A DNA stretch of 64,000 nt from Panicum virgatum. Its lineage: Eukaryota; Streptophyta; Magnoliopsida; Poales; Poaceae. The position numbers were made by a program, and so were the translations under genes. Below are positions 33,883 through 45,730 of the stretch, in pieces. The stretch's first letter is position 1; every line of letters begins with the position of its first letter. The stretch is taken from the NCBI RefSeq assembly GCF_016808335.1, contig NC_053148.1:19794461-19858460 (forward strand). The letters run 5' to 3'. A model generated the notes under the pieces. That model saw nothing but the letters and a program-made list of their open reading frames with translations, was not told the DNA's origin and did not search any database.

Positions 33883-35702
33883 TTACTTGACTGATGGGTG
33901 GTGAAGTTCATGGACGAAAACTCCTGGTGGAACAGCTGCTCGAGTGGACCCAAGTTTGGAGAGGACATCAGCTCCCACATTGTTGTTACGATCGACTTGG
34001 TGGATTTCCAATCCTGAGAACTTATTTTCGAGCTTTCTGATTTCTGCAACGTATGCGTCCATTGTATCCTTGTTGACGTCCCATTCTTTATTGACTTGTT
34101 GAACGACGAGTAGAGAATCGCCGTAGACGAGTAGTCGCTTGATGCCGAGAGATACTGCTAGTCGGAGGCCGTGTAGCAATGTCTCGTATTCAGCTTCATT
34201 GTTGAAGACCTTGAACAAGATTTAGAACACATACTTCAATTGTTCTCCCTTGGGGGAGATGAACAAAACTCCTGCACCGCCTCCATCGATCTTGAGTGAG
34301 CCGTCTAAATACATCATCCAATGCTCTGGGGTGCTGGAATTTGGTTTTCCCGCCATTCAGCCAAGAAGTCGACTAGTGCCTGTGACTTGATTGTTGTTCT
34401 TGGCTTGAAGTTGATTTCTAAAGCTCCCAGTTCAACTGCCCACTTTGAGATTCGTCTAGTGGCATCCCGATTGTGGAGTATATCCCCCAATGGGAAGTCA
34501 GTTATGACTGAGATTTTGTATTTGTCGAAGTAATGCCGGAGCTTCCTGGAGGTGATTAGAATTCCATACAGAAGTTTCTAAATTGATGGGTATCTAACCT
34601 TTGATTCAGAGAGTACTTCGCTGATGAAGTAGACTGGTCTCTGAACACCGTAAGCATGGCCTTCCTCCGAGCGTTCGACTACTATCGCCGTACTGACTAC
34701 ATGGGTAGTCGCAGCGATGTAGAGGAGTAATTCCTCACCGGGCAGTGGAGCTGTTAGAATCGGCGGTGACTGGAGATATTGCTTGAGATTCTCGAGTGCT
34801 TCCGCGGCTTCTGTAGTCCACTCGAATTTATCTTGTCACTTTAGGTGTTTGAAGAAGGGTAATCCCCATTCGCCAAGCCTGTACAAGAATTGATTTAAGG
34901 CTGCCATGCAGCCTGTAAGCTTCTGGACATCCTTGATGGTAGTTGGGGCATCCACGGCCATGATGGCATTAATCTTCTCTGGATTAGCCTCAATTCCTCG
35001 GTTACTGATGATGAATCTGAGTAGTTTTTCAGAGGGTACACCGAAGACGCACTTTGTTGGGTTGAGCTACCAGCAGAATTTTTGGAGGCTGTTGAAGGTC
35101 TCTTCCAGGTCAGTAATGAATTGATCCTGGGTCTTTGTTTTGACGACGACGTCGTCAACATAAGCTTCCGTATTGCGATGTAGCTGGTCGGAGAAGTACA
35201 GCTGTATTGCGCACTGGTAAGTAGCGCCAACGTTCTTCAACCCGAAGGACATGGTCTTGTAGGCGTATGCCCCGTAAGGGGTGATGAAGGCCGTCTTGAT
35301 TTGGTCTTCTTCTTTTAGGGCGATCCGATGATACCCTGAGTAGAAGTCGAGGAAGCATAACAGGACACATCCTGCTGTCGAGTCTATTACTTGATCAATA
35401 CGTGGTAGCCCGAAAGGATCCTTCGGGCAATGCTTGTTTAGATCAGTGTAGTCGACGCACATCCTCCACACGTTGTTATTCTTCTTCTAGACGAGCACAG
35501 GGTTGGCCAACCAATCAGGGTGGTAGACTTCCTTGATGAACCCACCTGCGAGTAGTTTTGCCAGCTCTTTCTTGACGGCTTCTCGCTTGTCCGGTGAGAA
35601 CCACCATAACCGTTGCTTTTTTAGTGTTGCTTTAGGGTCGACCTTCAAGGTGTGCTCGATCAACTCCTTGGGCACCCCTGGCATATCCACTGGTTTCCAC
35701 AC
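33883..35702 (-). pseudogene. A1 reverse transcriptase and RNase H, with several stops
   Basis: The reverse-transcriptase part lies at 35702-34900. It has WRMCVDYTDLNKHCPKDPF, FLDFYSGYHRI and the catalytic AYVDD (near 35140-35165). In-frame stops occur near 35487, 35067, 34840, 34580 and 34300-34220. An RNase H-like segment at 34218-33883 (NNEAEYETLLHGL, VYGDSLLVVQQ, NNVGADVLSKL) follows a first RNase H region at about 34800-34300, consistent with the dual RNase H of the Tat lineage. The enzyme is inactive as written. Confidence 0.85.
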
Positions 35703-35747
35703 GAATACGTCTCGGTTGGCCCTAAGGAAGTTGACGAGCTCGAGTTC

Positions 35748-38700
35748 CTATTTGTCACCCAGTCCTGCTCCGATGATAGTTGTTTTGGAGTTGTCTCCCT
35801 CTTGTAGATGGATAGTCTTAGTGCCCACACCGTTGGTTGGTTTAACTGATGATTGGCTTGGCTTCTTGGAAGGCATGGACTCCTTGAGTGAGAGTTCTTT
35901 AGCAGCGACAAGTATTTCACTGACAGAGCCAGGAATCTGGATAGTAGAAGCATGATCTATTGCTTCCTTGTCGCACTCGAAGGATTTGAGGAGGTCTCCC
36001 CGTAGTGAAAGGACTCCTGTGTTGCCTGGCATCTTGAGGAGCAGGTAGACATAGTGTGGCACTGCCATGAACTTGGCTAGTGCAGGTCTTCCCAAGATAG
36101 CATGATAAGAGGACTCGAAGTCAGCTACTTCGAATTTGATGTACTCTGTCCGGAAGTTCTGTTTTGTACCAAATGTGACTGGGAGGGTAACCGAGCCAAT
36201 TGGAGTAGAGGAATTTCCGGGGATGATGCCGTAGAACGGAGCCTTGCTTGGAGTAAGCAGGCTCATATAGTTGAGGCCCATCTTTACCAATGTGCTTGCA
36301 AAGATTAGGTTGAGCCCACTTCCGCCGTCGATGAGTACTCGAGTAAGCTTGGAGCCTTGAACGACTAGATCGAGTACTAGCGGGAACTTTCCAGGTTCAG
36401 AGAAGCTGGTCCACTGATCCTCCCTGGAGAAGGTAATGGGGACCTCGCTATATTTGAGTGGCCTCTGAATTGCTGGTTCGACTGAGAGGATCTCTCTGAG
36501 TAGGAGCTTCTGAGCTCGCTTGGAAAAGCTAGAGTCTCCTCCAAATATGACATTGACGACGTTTTGCTGTTGTTGGAAATCGTCACGGCCTTTCTTGTCG
36601 TCTTCATCATCTTTGTCTTGTTCTTTCTTTGGAGTAGTTTCAGGTGCCGACTGGAAGGATTTGCGCAGGATCGTGCACTCCCACATCGAGTGGTTGCTCT
36701 TGGGGTGGATTGGGCATCTTTTGTTGTGAAGTATCTTGTCGAACTGGTCCTGCGGTTTGTCGCCCTTCTTACCACGCGGTGTGCGATCCATGGTGCCGAC
36801 AGTGCCGTCTGGCTTATGCTTATGCATAGGATCCCGCTAGTTGCTGGGCCCTCCACGGTCGTTGTGGCGCTTCCCGTTATTGTCGTTGTTGCAGCGGGGA
36901 AAGCGGCTGCGTTCTTGCTCCTCTTCATCTACCACTGTTTTGGGCCAATTACGCCCAAAGTCGCGGTATTGTGATTGGACATTGATGCCGCTCTGGAAGT
37001 AGTCGATGACGTCGTCGTCGGCGACGTTGGGAACGGTGGCTCTTGTGTCGAAGAAGCGCTTGACGTATGATCTGATCGACTCGCCTTGTTCTTGCTTGCA
37101 CATGGTCAGGGCGTGTCGAGTAGTTACACGGTGTAGCGACCCTTGGAAGTTGTTGATGAAGGCCTTCTTGAGGTCATCCGACGAGTGAATGGACTCGCGC
37201 TTCAAGCTTTCGAGTCACGTGAGGGGTGCGGGCTCCAGGGCCATCGGGAAGTAGAGGACCTTGGTGTTGGTGTCTCCCCCTGCAACACTAATAGCAGTTG
37301 AATATAAACGTAACCATTGAGCAGGGTCTTGCTTACCATCGTACTTCTGGATGTTTGTCGGCTTGAAATCCTGTGGGTACTTGACGTTGTCGAAGACACT
37401 GTTGAGGGCGGGAAAACGACCGGAGTTGTCTGCAAGCTGTGCTCTGCGTCTTGCGTTGATGATGTCCCGTGCGTCCACGATGGAATCGGCTACCTCTTCC
37501 ATGTTGTTCCCACGGTTGTTGTTGCGGTTTGGCTGAGGGCCAGCAGCTTGATTTGCTTGTGGTTGGCCATCTCTGGGGCGATGACTACTCGCAACTTCCT
37601 GATCCTCTTGGTTTCTTCGGTTCTGCTGTTCCTGCTGCTGTTGACGCTGGTGGCCTCCAGGGGTACGGCTTGCTTGAGGTATTGCTGTTGCGGTAGCCCT
37701 TGATCGCGTACCGCGAAGCAAGGACATGGGGTTCTGTTCCTCGAGTTGTTCAATAGCATTTTTGGTGAGATTTATGATTCGTTCCAACTCTGGATTCTGG
37801 GGCATCGTCATGAGTCGCAGGGTTGCTTCTGTCATTGCGGCGATCGGTGTTCTGAAGATGGGATCCGCAACATTTTTGAATTCGTTGTTGAGGTTGCGTG
37901 GTGGGAGATGAGCACATTCGGCCACACGAGTCCTGCACACTTCTTTGCGTTGATTCCTTTCCCTGCAGGCTGTACGAGTGACTTCGTCTTCATCAGCTAG
38001 AGCGTCTTGGGTCAGGTTGTCAGCTGAGATCTGATCCAAGGCTTCATTTGGATCATGGTGGCTTGGAGCTTCCCCGTGCTGGATGATTACCGGAACCAAA
38101 CATTCGCGAGAGAAGATTTCCAGGTCTAATCCGTAATCAGCTAGGACAGTTCCACCGAAGCCAGTTTCCCTCTCGGTTACAAGGGGAGTGCCGTGTTGGA
38201 ACGGGAGATCATCAATGCTGCCGACTTCGCGCAGGTTGTCGAGTAGCTCTGCTAGAGTATGATCTCGGCAAGATTTGAGTTGCATCTTAGCCAGCGCATT
38301 GGTGATGAAATCCAGGCTATCTTGAGATGACTTGACTGGATCTGGATAGACGTCAAAAACGGGTGCCTCCCGGCTAGCGGTGGCTGATTGGTTTTCGACG
38401 TGAAGTATGCAATCCAAGCTATTTTCATAGGAGGATCTAATCATCTGTTTGTAAACAGATGATGAATTGCACAAACCAAAGACGGGTTGCGCGATAAGAG
38501 TCCCAATCCGAGTGAATTTCAGTTTGAGATCAATCTGAGTCCGAGTAGAACTCGAGTTGATTTCGAGTTTTGACTCGATCTTCTTGGCATGGTCGGGAAG
38601 CAACATAACGCCGTGATCATGAGATCTGGCGAGCTTGTTGGAGTCTTCCGATGTGGAGCTCTTCGGCGTGGGAGAGTTAGTTAAGTGGCTATCGAAGCCA

Positions 38701-38789
38701 CCTGAACCATTGGTGACGCAGACCCAGGAGCCAAAGATGAAGGTGACGCCTCTGGGAGGCATGATGGTGCTGAAAGCGAAAGTGGCCAT
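35748..38789 (-). pseudogene. A1 gag and aspartic protease, interrupted by two stops
   Basis: ATG at 38789 opens 524 codons of gag. TGA at 37217-37215 and TAG at 36839-36837 interrupt the same frame, which continues to 35748. The retrotransposon gag core (YDGKQDPAQWLRLY, then FINNFQG and QEQGESIRSYVKRF) spans the first stop. A zinc-knuckle-like CPIHPKSNHSMWEC follows near 36720. The protease has LIDGGSGLNLIF (active-site Asp in DGG rather than the usual DTG/DSG) and later AILGRPALAKF. The A2 gag shares its N-terminal IFGSW motif. Confidence 0.85.
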
Positions 38790-38815
38790 CGAACTCGCCG
38801 ATGAACTCGACGATT

Positions 38816-38833
38816 CCCCTACCTGGCGCGCCA
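38816..38833 (-). promoter_or_regulatory. A1 primer-binding site
   Basis: On the minus strand TGGCGCGCCAGGTAGGGG follows the 5' LTR by 2 bp. The A2 counterpart at about 57274-57291 has one change. The tRNA species was not assigned. Confidence 0.65.
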
Positions 38834-38835
38834 GC

Positions 38836-39250
38836 TATCGGTGTTTACCGCCAAGCCTGCTCAGGGATACCCTTAGCAGTAGGGTTTGTAGGTAGGGATC
38901 GATGGCTCTGGAACTCGATGGTGCAAGGAACACAAAGATTTAGACAGGTTCGGGCCGCGAGTTGCGCAATACCCTACGTCCTGTGTGGTGGTTTGTATTG
39001 CCTTTGGTGTAGATGTGTTTCGAGGGGGTCCCTATCCGCCCTTATATATCCGGGGGAACAGGGTTACCTGGAAAGTCCTAGCCGAGTACAGTTGGAGTCC
39101 TACTTCATCACGATCGGGTAGTTTCCTTGTACTGTAGCTAGTTCTACACCTATTCGGATAATTACAAATGAGGTAAGGTACATCCATGAGCTATCCCTTA
39201 CTCTAGAACATTCTATGCCTATGAGCAGTCCCACTACCCCGGGTCTGACA
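38836..39250 (-). repeat. A1 5' LTR
   Basis: 415 bp, TATCGGTG (mutated TGTCGGTG) to GGTCTGACA on the plus strand. Its first part (38838-38963) is identical to the neighbouring LTR at 39258-39383, but the rest is more diverged, suggesting recombination or gene conversion. Confidence 0.9.
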
Positions 39251-39255
39251 GATAG

Positions 39256-39671
39256 TGTCGGTGTTTACCGCCAAGCCTGCTCAGGGATACCCTTAGCAGT
39301 AGGGTTTGTAGGTAGGGATCGATGGCTCTGGAACTCGATGGTGCAAGGAACACAAAGATTTAGACAGGTTCGGGCCGCGAGTTTGCGTAATACCCTACGT
39401 CCTGTGTGGTATATATTGCCTTAGGTGTTGATGATCGTTTGGAGGGGGTCCCTGCCCACCCTTGTGTATTCAGGGGGACAGGGTTACATGTAAAGTCCTA
39501 GCCGAGTACAGTTGGAATCCTACTACAACACAATTGGGTAGTTTTCTTTATACTGCAGCTAGTCCTACGCCTATTCGAGTAGTTACAAAAGAGGTAAGTT
39601 ACATCCATGAGCTATCCCTTACTCTAGAACATTCTATATCTATAAGCAGTCCCGCTGTCCCGGGTCTGACA
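39256..39671 (-). repeat. A2 3' LTR
   Basis: 416 bp, TGTCGGTGTTTACC to GGTCTGACA, followed by AGCCCCCGAGCTC, the complement of the polypurine tract. Beyond the first 125 bp it is closer to the A1 3' LTR (TTAGGTGTTGATGAT, CTACAACACAAT) than to the adjacent A1 5' LTR. Confidence 0.9.
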
Positions 39672-40397
39672 AGCCCCCGAGCTCTTCGTAGCTGAGTCTT
39701 GCAGGCGTCGAGTACTTGGCTGGGCATCTTCGAGTACTTCAAGTAGTCAAAACGTCCTTTCGGTTGCTTCTGGTCCTTCCTTCAGGTACGTCGAGTAGTC
39801 CTTCAAGTACTTCTGTTTGCTTCGAGGCTGTGAGGTGCTCAAGCCCCGAAATCTTGAACATATATGGTGCGCGAAGTTCTCGCGCTCCATATGGAGTAGC
39901 CCCTGAGCCTTAGGTTGAATCATAGAATCAGGCTGAGGGTCACTTCAGTTTTTTACTTCTTATTTTTTCAAAAAAATTTGAAAAATAAATCTCTGATGCC
40001 TATATCCAACAGCCCCCGAGCCTTAAATCAAAATCCCTTTTGCTGCGAGTAGCCCCCGAGTGTAGATTTGGAATTAAGGATTTAAGTCGTGGCATCAGAT
40101 TTTATCCTTCAGATTATTTGCAGGATTCAGCAGATCCGAAATCCGAAAAGACCTCTTTTTCGGGTAAAATCCCAAAAAAATGATACAATTGGATCCGCCA
40201 CACTAATTGCACCTGAGATAACTTCAGGAATAAAGCCCGGGATGTATAGCTCTCTATTCAGTGCTCACGTGGGATGTTACTGTTTGGAGAATTTGCATTA
40301 TTGCATCTTTGACTGCGTCCGTGAATGCAGCCATGAATGCGTTCGTGAAACGTGCACTATTGATTCACGGGTTCTCCTCAGTAAGCCCCCTTGTGGC

Positions 40398-40405
40398 TAT
40401 AAAAG
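40398..40405 (+). promoter_or_regulatory. TATA box upstream of the A2 antisense gene
   Basis: TATAAAAG at 40398-40405 followed by a GAGGAGAGG-rich leader. A second candidate, TATAAAAT at 41163-41170, is 171 bp before the ATG at 41341. Which one is used cannot be told from sequence. Confidence 0.4.
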
Positions 40406-41870
40406 GCAGAGGAGAGGCCCTTAGCAGAAGCACCGAAGTGTAGCAGGCTTTTCCTTGGTGTTCTTGCTCTCGCCCTCCTGAGATTTGTGTAGTTCTTCCC
40501 AGCAAAAGATGCTAGAAGAGAACTTGCGAGTGACAAGAGAAGTCTCTACTGCCTCCTCCTGCTTCCCCAATGTTCTCATCGGATCCATGCTGGACATCAT
40601 GTCCTTATATCTTCCAATGAGGCAGATTTGGGGTCGCTGGGTTGAGTCTTGTTATGTCACATCCTTGGGGTTGCCTGTTGGGAGAAGGAGAAGTTTCTCC
40701 AGAAGATGCTATAAGAGGACTTGCGAGGTGATTACTGTAATCTGCCTCCATACTCTTGAAACTTTTCTCCCAGAGTACGAGTATCATTGTTCCCTTAGTG
40801 GGAATAACAAGTTTGTACTTTGTCATGGCCTCGGGCCGATCTAGCTGCAGCAGACGTCGACTAGAAGCTCCAAGAGATCCAGGCGATGGGCATGCAGGTC
40901 CGAGTCATTGTAAAGTTTAGTTAGGAAAAAGTACTCGAATTATAATGTCGAGTAGTTGTACTGTGTCGAGTACTTATCCTTATTTTGGAATATAATCCCA
41001 GTTAAGGAAAAGAGTGTCGAGTAGTCGACTAGGGATGTGAGTGTTTTCTTTTCCAGAATGTAATATCAGAAAATTGAATGTCTCTTTTAAATCCCGTTTT
41101 TTCCGTGATTTGCAACGGACTGTTGGCCCGTTGGGTGTTTTTACCATGTTTGCCACCGTCATTATAAAATGAAACGGTGACTTAGGTTTTACCCCGCCGT
41201 CGCCACTTGTTTTTACTGCTTTAGATCTGTCTTTCCGCTCTCGAGCTCCCAGATCCAAAGTTCTTGCTTCATTTTGCTCCCCGCTTTCGCCCTAGGGTTT
41301 CCGCCAGTGTATGCACGTGAAGCGATCCGTAGATTTCCGGATGGCCCCCAAGAAAGCGACCATGGGGAAGGGTGTGGCTGCAGAGCCAACCCATGATGAA
41401 GGTTGGAACACAAGTAAGTGTTCTCAATCTGACTTAGATTCTCTGGTGTCGCAAGGTCTTTAGGTTTCCAGATCTGTTATCCAATGGCGTCTTGCCTTGG
41501 GGAAAGATCATCCGTACGAAAATACGGGGGGAAATCATTGCTTTTACCTCATACTTGGAACGAGGATTGGGGTTTCCTTGCTCTTCTTTCTATTCTGGAC
41601 TCCTGCGCTATTACAGGATCCAATTGCATCATCTGACCCCAAATTTCTTTGTTCATATTTCCATCTTCGTGCATTTATGTGAAGCTTTTCTGGGCATCGA
41701 GCCCCATTTTGAACTCTTCCGCTACCTTTTCCATTTGAAGCCACAGCCCAACAGATTCATCTTAGATGTAGTAGGAGGTGCGGGTCTCCAACTTAGGCAA
41801 TGGAAAGATAGAGAATATATTTCTTATAAACTTAGCAATAAAGTAATCGAGTGTAAGCCCAAGTGGTTCT

Positions 41871-43760
41871 CATTGGCGCTCCTTAAGTACCATTTTTATC
41901 CCTTATTTATCCTTGATAATGGCATGAATTCAATATAAAAGTCACTAATCGTCCTAACCCCGGCCTAATTATTGGTCATTTTCACATTTGCACATATATT
42001 TTGGAGGAACTTCGTTTTTGCAGGTTTTTGACCTATTTTGGAGCATGAAATGATAAGGCATGTGATCGAGCACTAACACGGAGAGAGACGAAGGCCAAAG
42101 CCCATGTTGATTCGAAACCCATTCATGCACATCCACCTTCCAAGAGAGCCCAAGGACCAAAGCACGAAGCCGTAAAACTCTGGGGACTTAAACAGAAGAT
42201 GCTGGAGCTTGGACGACAAGCACCCCTATCTAAATCGCGAAGATAATGACGTCTAAAGCCCACATGTAAAGGTGAAGAAAGTTAAAATGTCGAGAAAAGC
42301 AACATGGAGGAAGATGGACTTGAGATTTGGAGGTTCACCCATGAGATCAACTCAGCCCAAGAGATATTCGCGCAAACAGCATGATCTTTCGGTGCGGATT
42401 CAGAGACGTAAACGGCCTCTAATGGAAAAATGTTGAATACCAAAGTTGTGGGCCTCGATGAGAGCTTCGATTTGGACATATGGAAGGCCCAATTCGGGTC
42501 ATGGAGCTAGGAGATATGGCCCCCGAAATACCTGCTGCGCAGACAAGTCCGAAATCAGATTGATTTTCTTCCGAGGCTGTTATGGGGATCTTATCTTCGT
42601 TTCCAAGGAAAGCAATGAATACCAAAGTTGGAGATAATTTCGTGGCACACAATCTGGATACCGAATTTGCATTATTTAGAGTCCAGACATAGGAGATATG
42701 GCGTCGGCAAGGAAGGGCTGCGAAACAGGAAAATCTGGACAAGACTGATTTTATGGAAACCAAGTTTGCTTCTCTCCCAAGGAAGATCTCGTGCAAGGCA
42801 AGGTGGAACACGCCCCAAGGCTCCCCAAGGGCATAAATACAACCCCCTAGGCGCCTAAGGGAGGGGATCCAATCCACCCGGAACTCGACGAAAACTTAGG
42901 GCTAAGACCGGAGGGAGACGACGGCCGCCGCAAGTCTTCGAGGGTACCTAGGAGATGACTTATGCCACCCCTAGCCGCCATGGCCTCCCTGCGAGGTTGT
43001 GCCATGGTGGGGTTCGAGAGTCATACCCAACATTCGTCGGGGTTTGTACACACACGATGGTGATATCAATCTACTCTTTATTCTAGTTGTCTCGACTTTG
43101 GTCTACTTCAATGCATGCTTTCTTTCTCATATGTAATGCATCCATATGTTCATAGTAAGATTAGATCTATTCATGGTAATTAGTCTACATCTTGCGGATA
43201 TGTTGAGGTAGCATATTTTAGCTAGTGGTTGATTACCCTGGTGTGGTGGTGATAGCATGGCGGAGGGAAAAGTTCTAGCGACGACATGATGTGGAATAGG
43301 ATCGATGGTGAGTACCATGGGAGTCTGGGGTAAAGCTTTGGGAAACCTTAGACGTCGACACGCACCTCTCACCGGCGACCTTGGGAAACTAGGCCGCTTG
43401 CGAGCTGCCTTTCTGGGAGATGATTTCGTGTACCTTTAGTTGAGATGCAATCTATGCTTTGATCATCTTTTTCACTAGAACCGTACCTAGAGACGATAGG
43501 CCCTAACTCCTTGGTTGTGTTATCTCATCTACGGTTGTGGGTGTGATGAACACTTATGCTTCATTCATATCTATCAAGTGTTCAAATTGTATGCAATGTT
43601 TGCTTCATGTTTAGGATAGGTTTGATAGATTAGATGGTAAACCCTAGTCGGTTCGCTTCCGATCCATGGATGATTAACCTTGGGGGAGTACTCTAAGGGA
43701 AAAGCTACCATGATCCGTGCGCTTGCGGTACGTAAATTGGCGCTTTAAAAAGCGTCAATA
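41871..43760 (+). repeat. B2 left (5') LTR, with 531 bp missing from its partner
   Basis: 1890 bp. Segment 42275-42805 has no counterpart in the right LTR; both borders carry AAGGTG (42269-42274 and 42800-42805). A CATAAATAC TATA-like box lies near 42833. Confidence 0.9.
42433..42800 (+). repeat. Duplicated module inside the B2 left LTR
   Basis: GAATACCAAAGTTG occurs at about 42433 and 42616, each followed about 80 bp later by TAGGAGATATGGC. The two copies are otherwise diverged. The GAGATATGGC signature echoes the internal modules of this family. Confidence 0.55.
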
Positions 43761-44310
43761 AGCTTTTCTGGCGCCGTTGCCGGTGATCGGCAACTCGAAC
43801 CCTAGGGCGATCTATCTAGTTTTTTTGGACTAACCCTAATTTTTATTATTGCATATCCCCTTGTTTTCTTGTTTGTGTCCTTGAAAGCATGTGGAAAAAA
43901 CTAGACACCAAGCTTGGACTTTGAGAAGTCCATAGTCCATTTCAATAAATTTCAACAATCGGCAACAAGATGATCGAGGAACCTCGATATGGAACATCGA
44001 CAACGTCCACATCGACATGACGGCAACAACATCAAGATTCGCTCTTTAGTGGTAGGTGCTAACTTTTGTTAGTGGCCCAGCATCCGCTATCGAGTCCCCA
44101 CTCCCCAAAACAAAAGATGATAAATAAGGTACGCCGCCGTGTCAATTGATTTTAAAGACTGATGTTTTTGGGAAGAATTGTTTGTTCAAGCAATAGGTAT
44201 GAAGCATGCCCGCGAAGAAAATTGTGCGATCATCATCATCTATGAAGTGTTACTGTTGTGATGAGTTTTTCGTCCAAGATTAGAGAAGTACCATGATAAA
44301 TTAATAGATT

Positions 44311-44650
44311 ATTTTGAAGCTCCATCAAGTCTTCTTTCCAGCGGATCAAAAACCATTAGCTTTGGAGATCGGTGTGAAGAGTTATGATAAAATCTTTCAA
44401 CGCTGCGCGTTCTGAAATCCCTGTGGACAGATTGCAGCGCTAAAATAAGCATAACTTCTTTATCCGGAGTCCACTCGGGGCGAATAACCACTTATTGGAA
44501 AGATAATTTGATGCACCTTGCAATGGAGTAGAAGTTTGGTACATTCTCTGCACTGGATGAAGGGGAATTCAACGAGGACAGAGACAGTAGCAACCGACGA
44601 AGAAGGTGATGATGATGTCAAAGGATGATTGGAAGACTGTGTACACAAAA
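44311..44650 (+). repeat. B2 internal module 1
   Basis: Counterpart of B1 module 1 with GAAGCTCCATCAAG, GAGTTATGATAAAA, CTGCGCGTTCTGAAAT, GGACAGATTGCAGCGCT and the terminal GATGATGATGTCAAAGG. Confidence 0.75.
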
Positions 44651-45039
44651 GATGATGATTTGAAGTTAACCAAAGCTGGAGGCAACAATATTAGAAGAAC
44701 CACGACACCACCTATCTTCTCCAGTGGGATGCTCGATATACTTTTAATCGAGTGATGCTATCAAGGAACAAAACCATTCGGATCATCAACACGAAGCACA
44801 GGAGCATCTTCTAATCCCGACACCTTGGGTAAAGCAAGAACAATGGAGAAGACACATTATTGAAGCTGCGATATTTTCTGGTAATCAATGGTGATGAACT
44901 TGAAGCCTAGGGATGCACGACACTATGCTCTAAAGACCACATGATCGAGATCATTGACATCTTCGGATGAATTCACAAGAATATATTATTCTCATCAATG
45001 TCCAGCTCGACCTCAGAAGCAAATAGTGGCATATTTTTG

Positions 45040-45385
45040 GATATTCAAAAACCCCATGAAGTTCCGGTTCCAACGGATCAAGAATGAAGTCGATCGAAGT
45101 TTCCTACAAGAAGTTATGGCCAAAACATCGAAGGTCGTGCACTCTGAAATTTTCTGGACAGCACGCAGCGCTAAAGTAAAACGGTCATAACTCTCTCGTT
45201 TGGACTCGGTTTAAGATGAATGACCACTCGTTTGAAAGGTAATTTCATAAACATTTCAATAGATCTATATTTTGGTATATGTTCTATTGAGTATACAGGA
45301 GAGATTCCATGAAGAAGAGGCAGGAGCAACGCGATGAGAACAAGATAGAGAAGATGACGATGACAACAATGAAGGGGAACTTGGG
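45040..45385 (+). repeat. B2 internal module 2
   Basis: Counterpart of B1 module 2 with GATATTCAAAA, GTTCCGGTTCCAACGG, GTTATGGCCAAAACAT, GTGCACTCTGAAA, GGACAGCACGCAGCGC and the terminal GATGACGATGACAAC. Confidence 0.75.
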
Positions 45386-45661
45386 CGATGCTTTCATCAA
45401 GTGTACATGATAAAATTCAGAGGCTTGGAGTAGAGTAAGAACCCCAATGACATTGGCAAATGAAGGCACAAGCGGTCGACTTTCGACAAATGAAGATGTT
45501 GCAAACAAACCACGATGGATTACAAGAGGCGACATCAAGCTGCATGGACACTTCGGTTTCTCACATGAAGAACCATGGCTTCGCATCAATTAGAAGGTAT
45601 ATGAGATAGTCGAGCTCTATGACTTTAAATGAAGTGCTTTGCGGGAGGCAACCCGATCTTT

Positions 45662-45663
<2 letters not shown>

Positions 45664-45725
<62 letters not shown>
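45664..45725. repeat. (TA)n microsatellite in B2
   Basis: About 60 bp of TA repeats at the spot where B1 has only a short TATATATTAATATG sequence (near 26064), so it expanded after the copies separated. Confidence 0.95.

Positions 45726-45730
<5 letters not shown>

Larger units (their letters stand above)
18613..39250 (-). mobile_element. Element A1: Tat-like Gypsy LTR retrotransposon with antisense gene, interrupted by element B1
   Basis: Oriented on the minus strand: 5' LTR 39250-38836, primer site, gag-protease (38789-35748), reverse transcriptase/RNase H (35702-33883), integrase (33834-32566), hairpin tandem repeats (about 31790-32420), a plus-strand antisense gene (19653-31670), polypurine tract and 3' LTR (19029-18613). 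Removing B1 leaves about 10.9 kb. The extra RNase H-like segment and the antisense gene between integrase and 3' LTR fit the Tat lineage (established for that lineage; assignment inferred). Flanking pentamers differ (GTACA at the low side, GATAG at the high side), so one end was probably changed by recombination. Gag-pol contains several stops, so it is not autonomous. Confidence 0.9.

Noticed and set aside
36564..38000. Plus-strand ORFs opposite A1 gag
   Set aside because: Reverse-strand shadows of gag; no domain and no promoter context.
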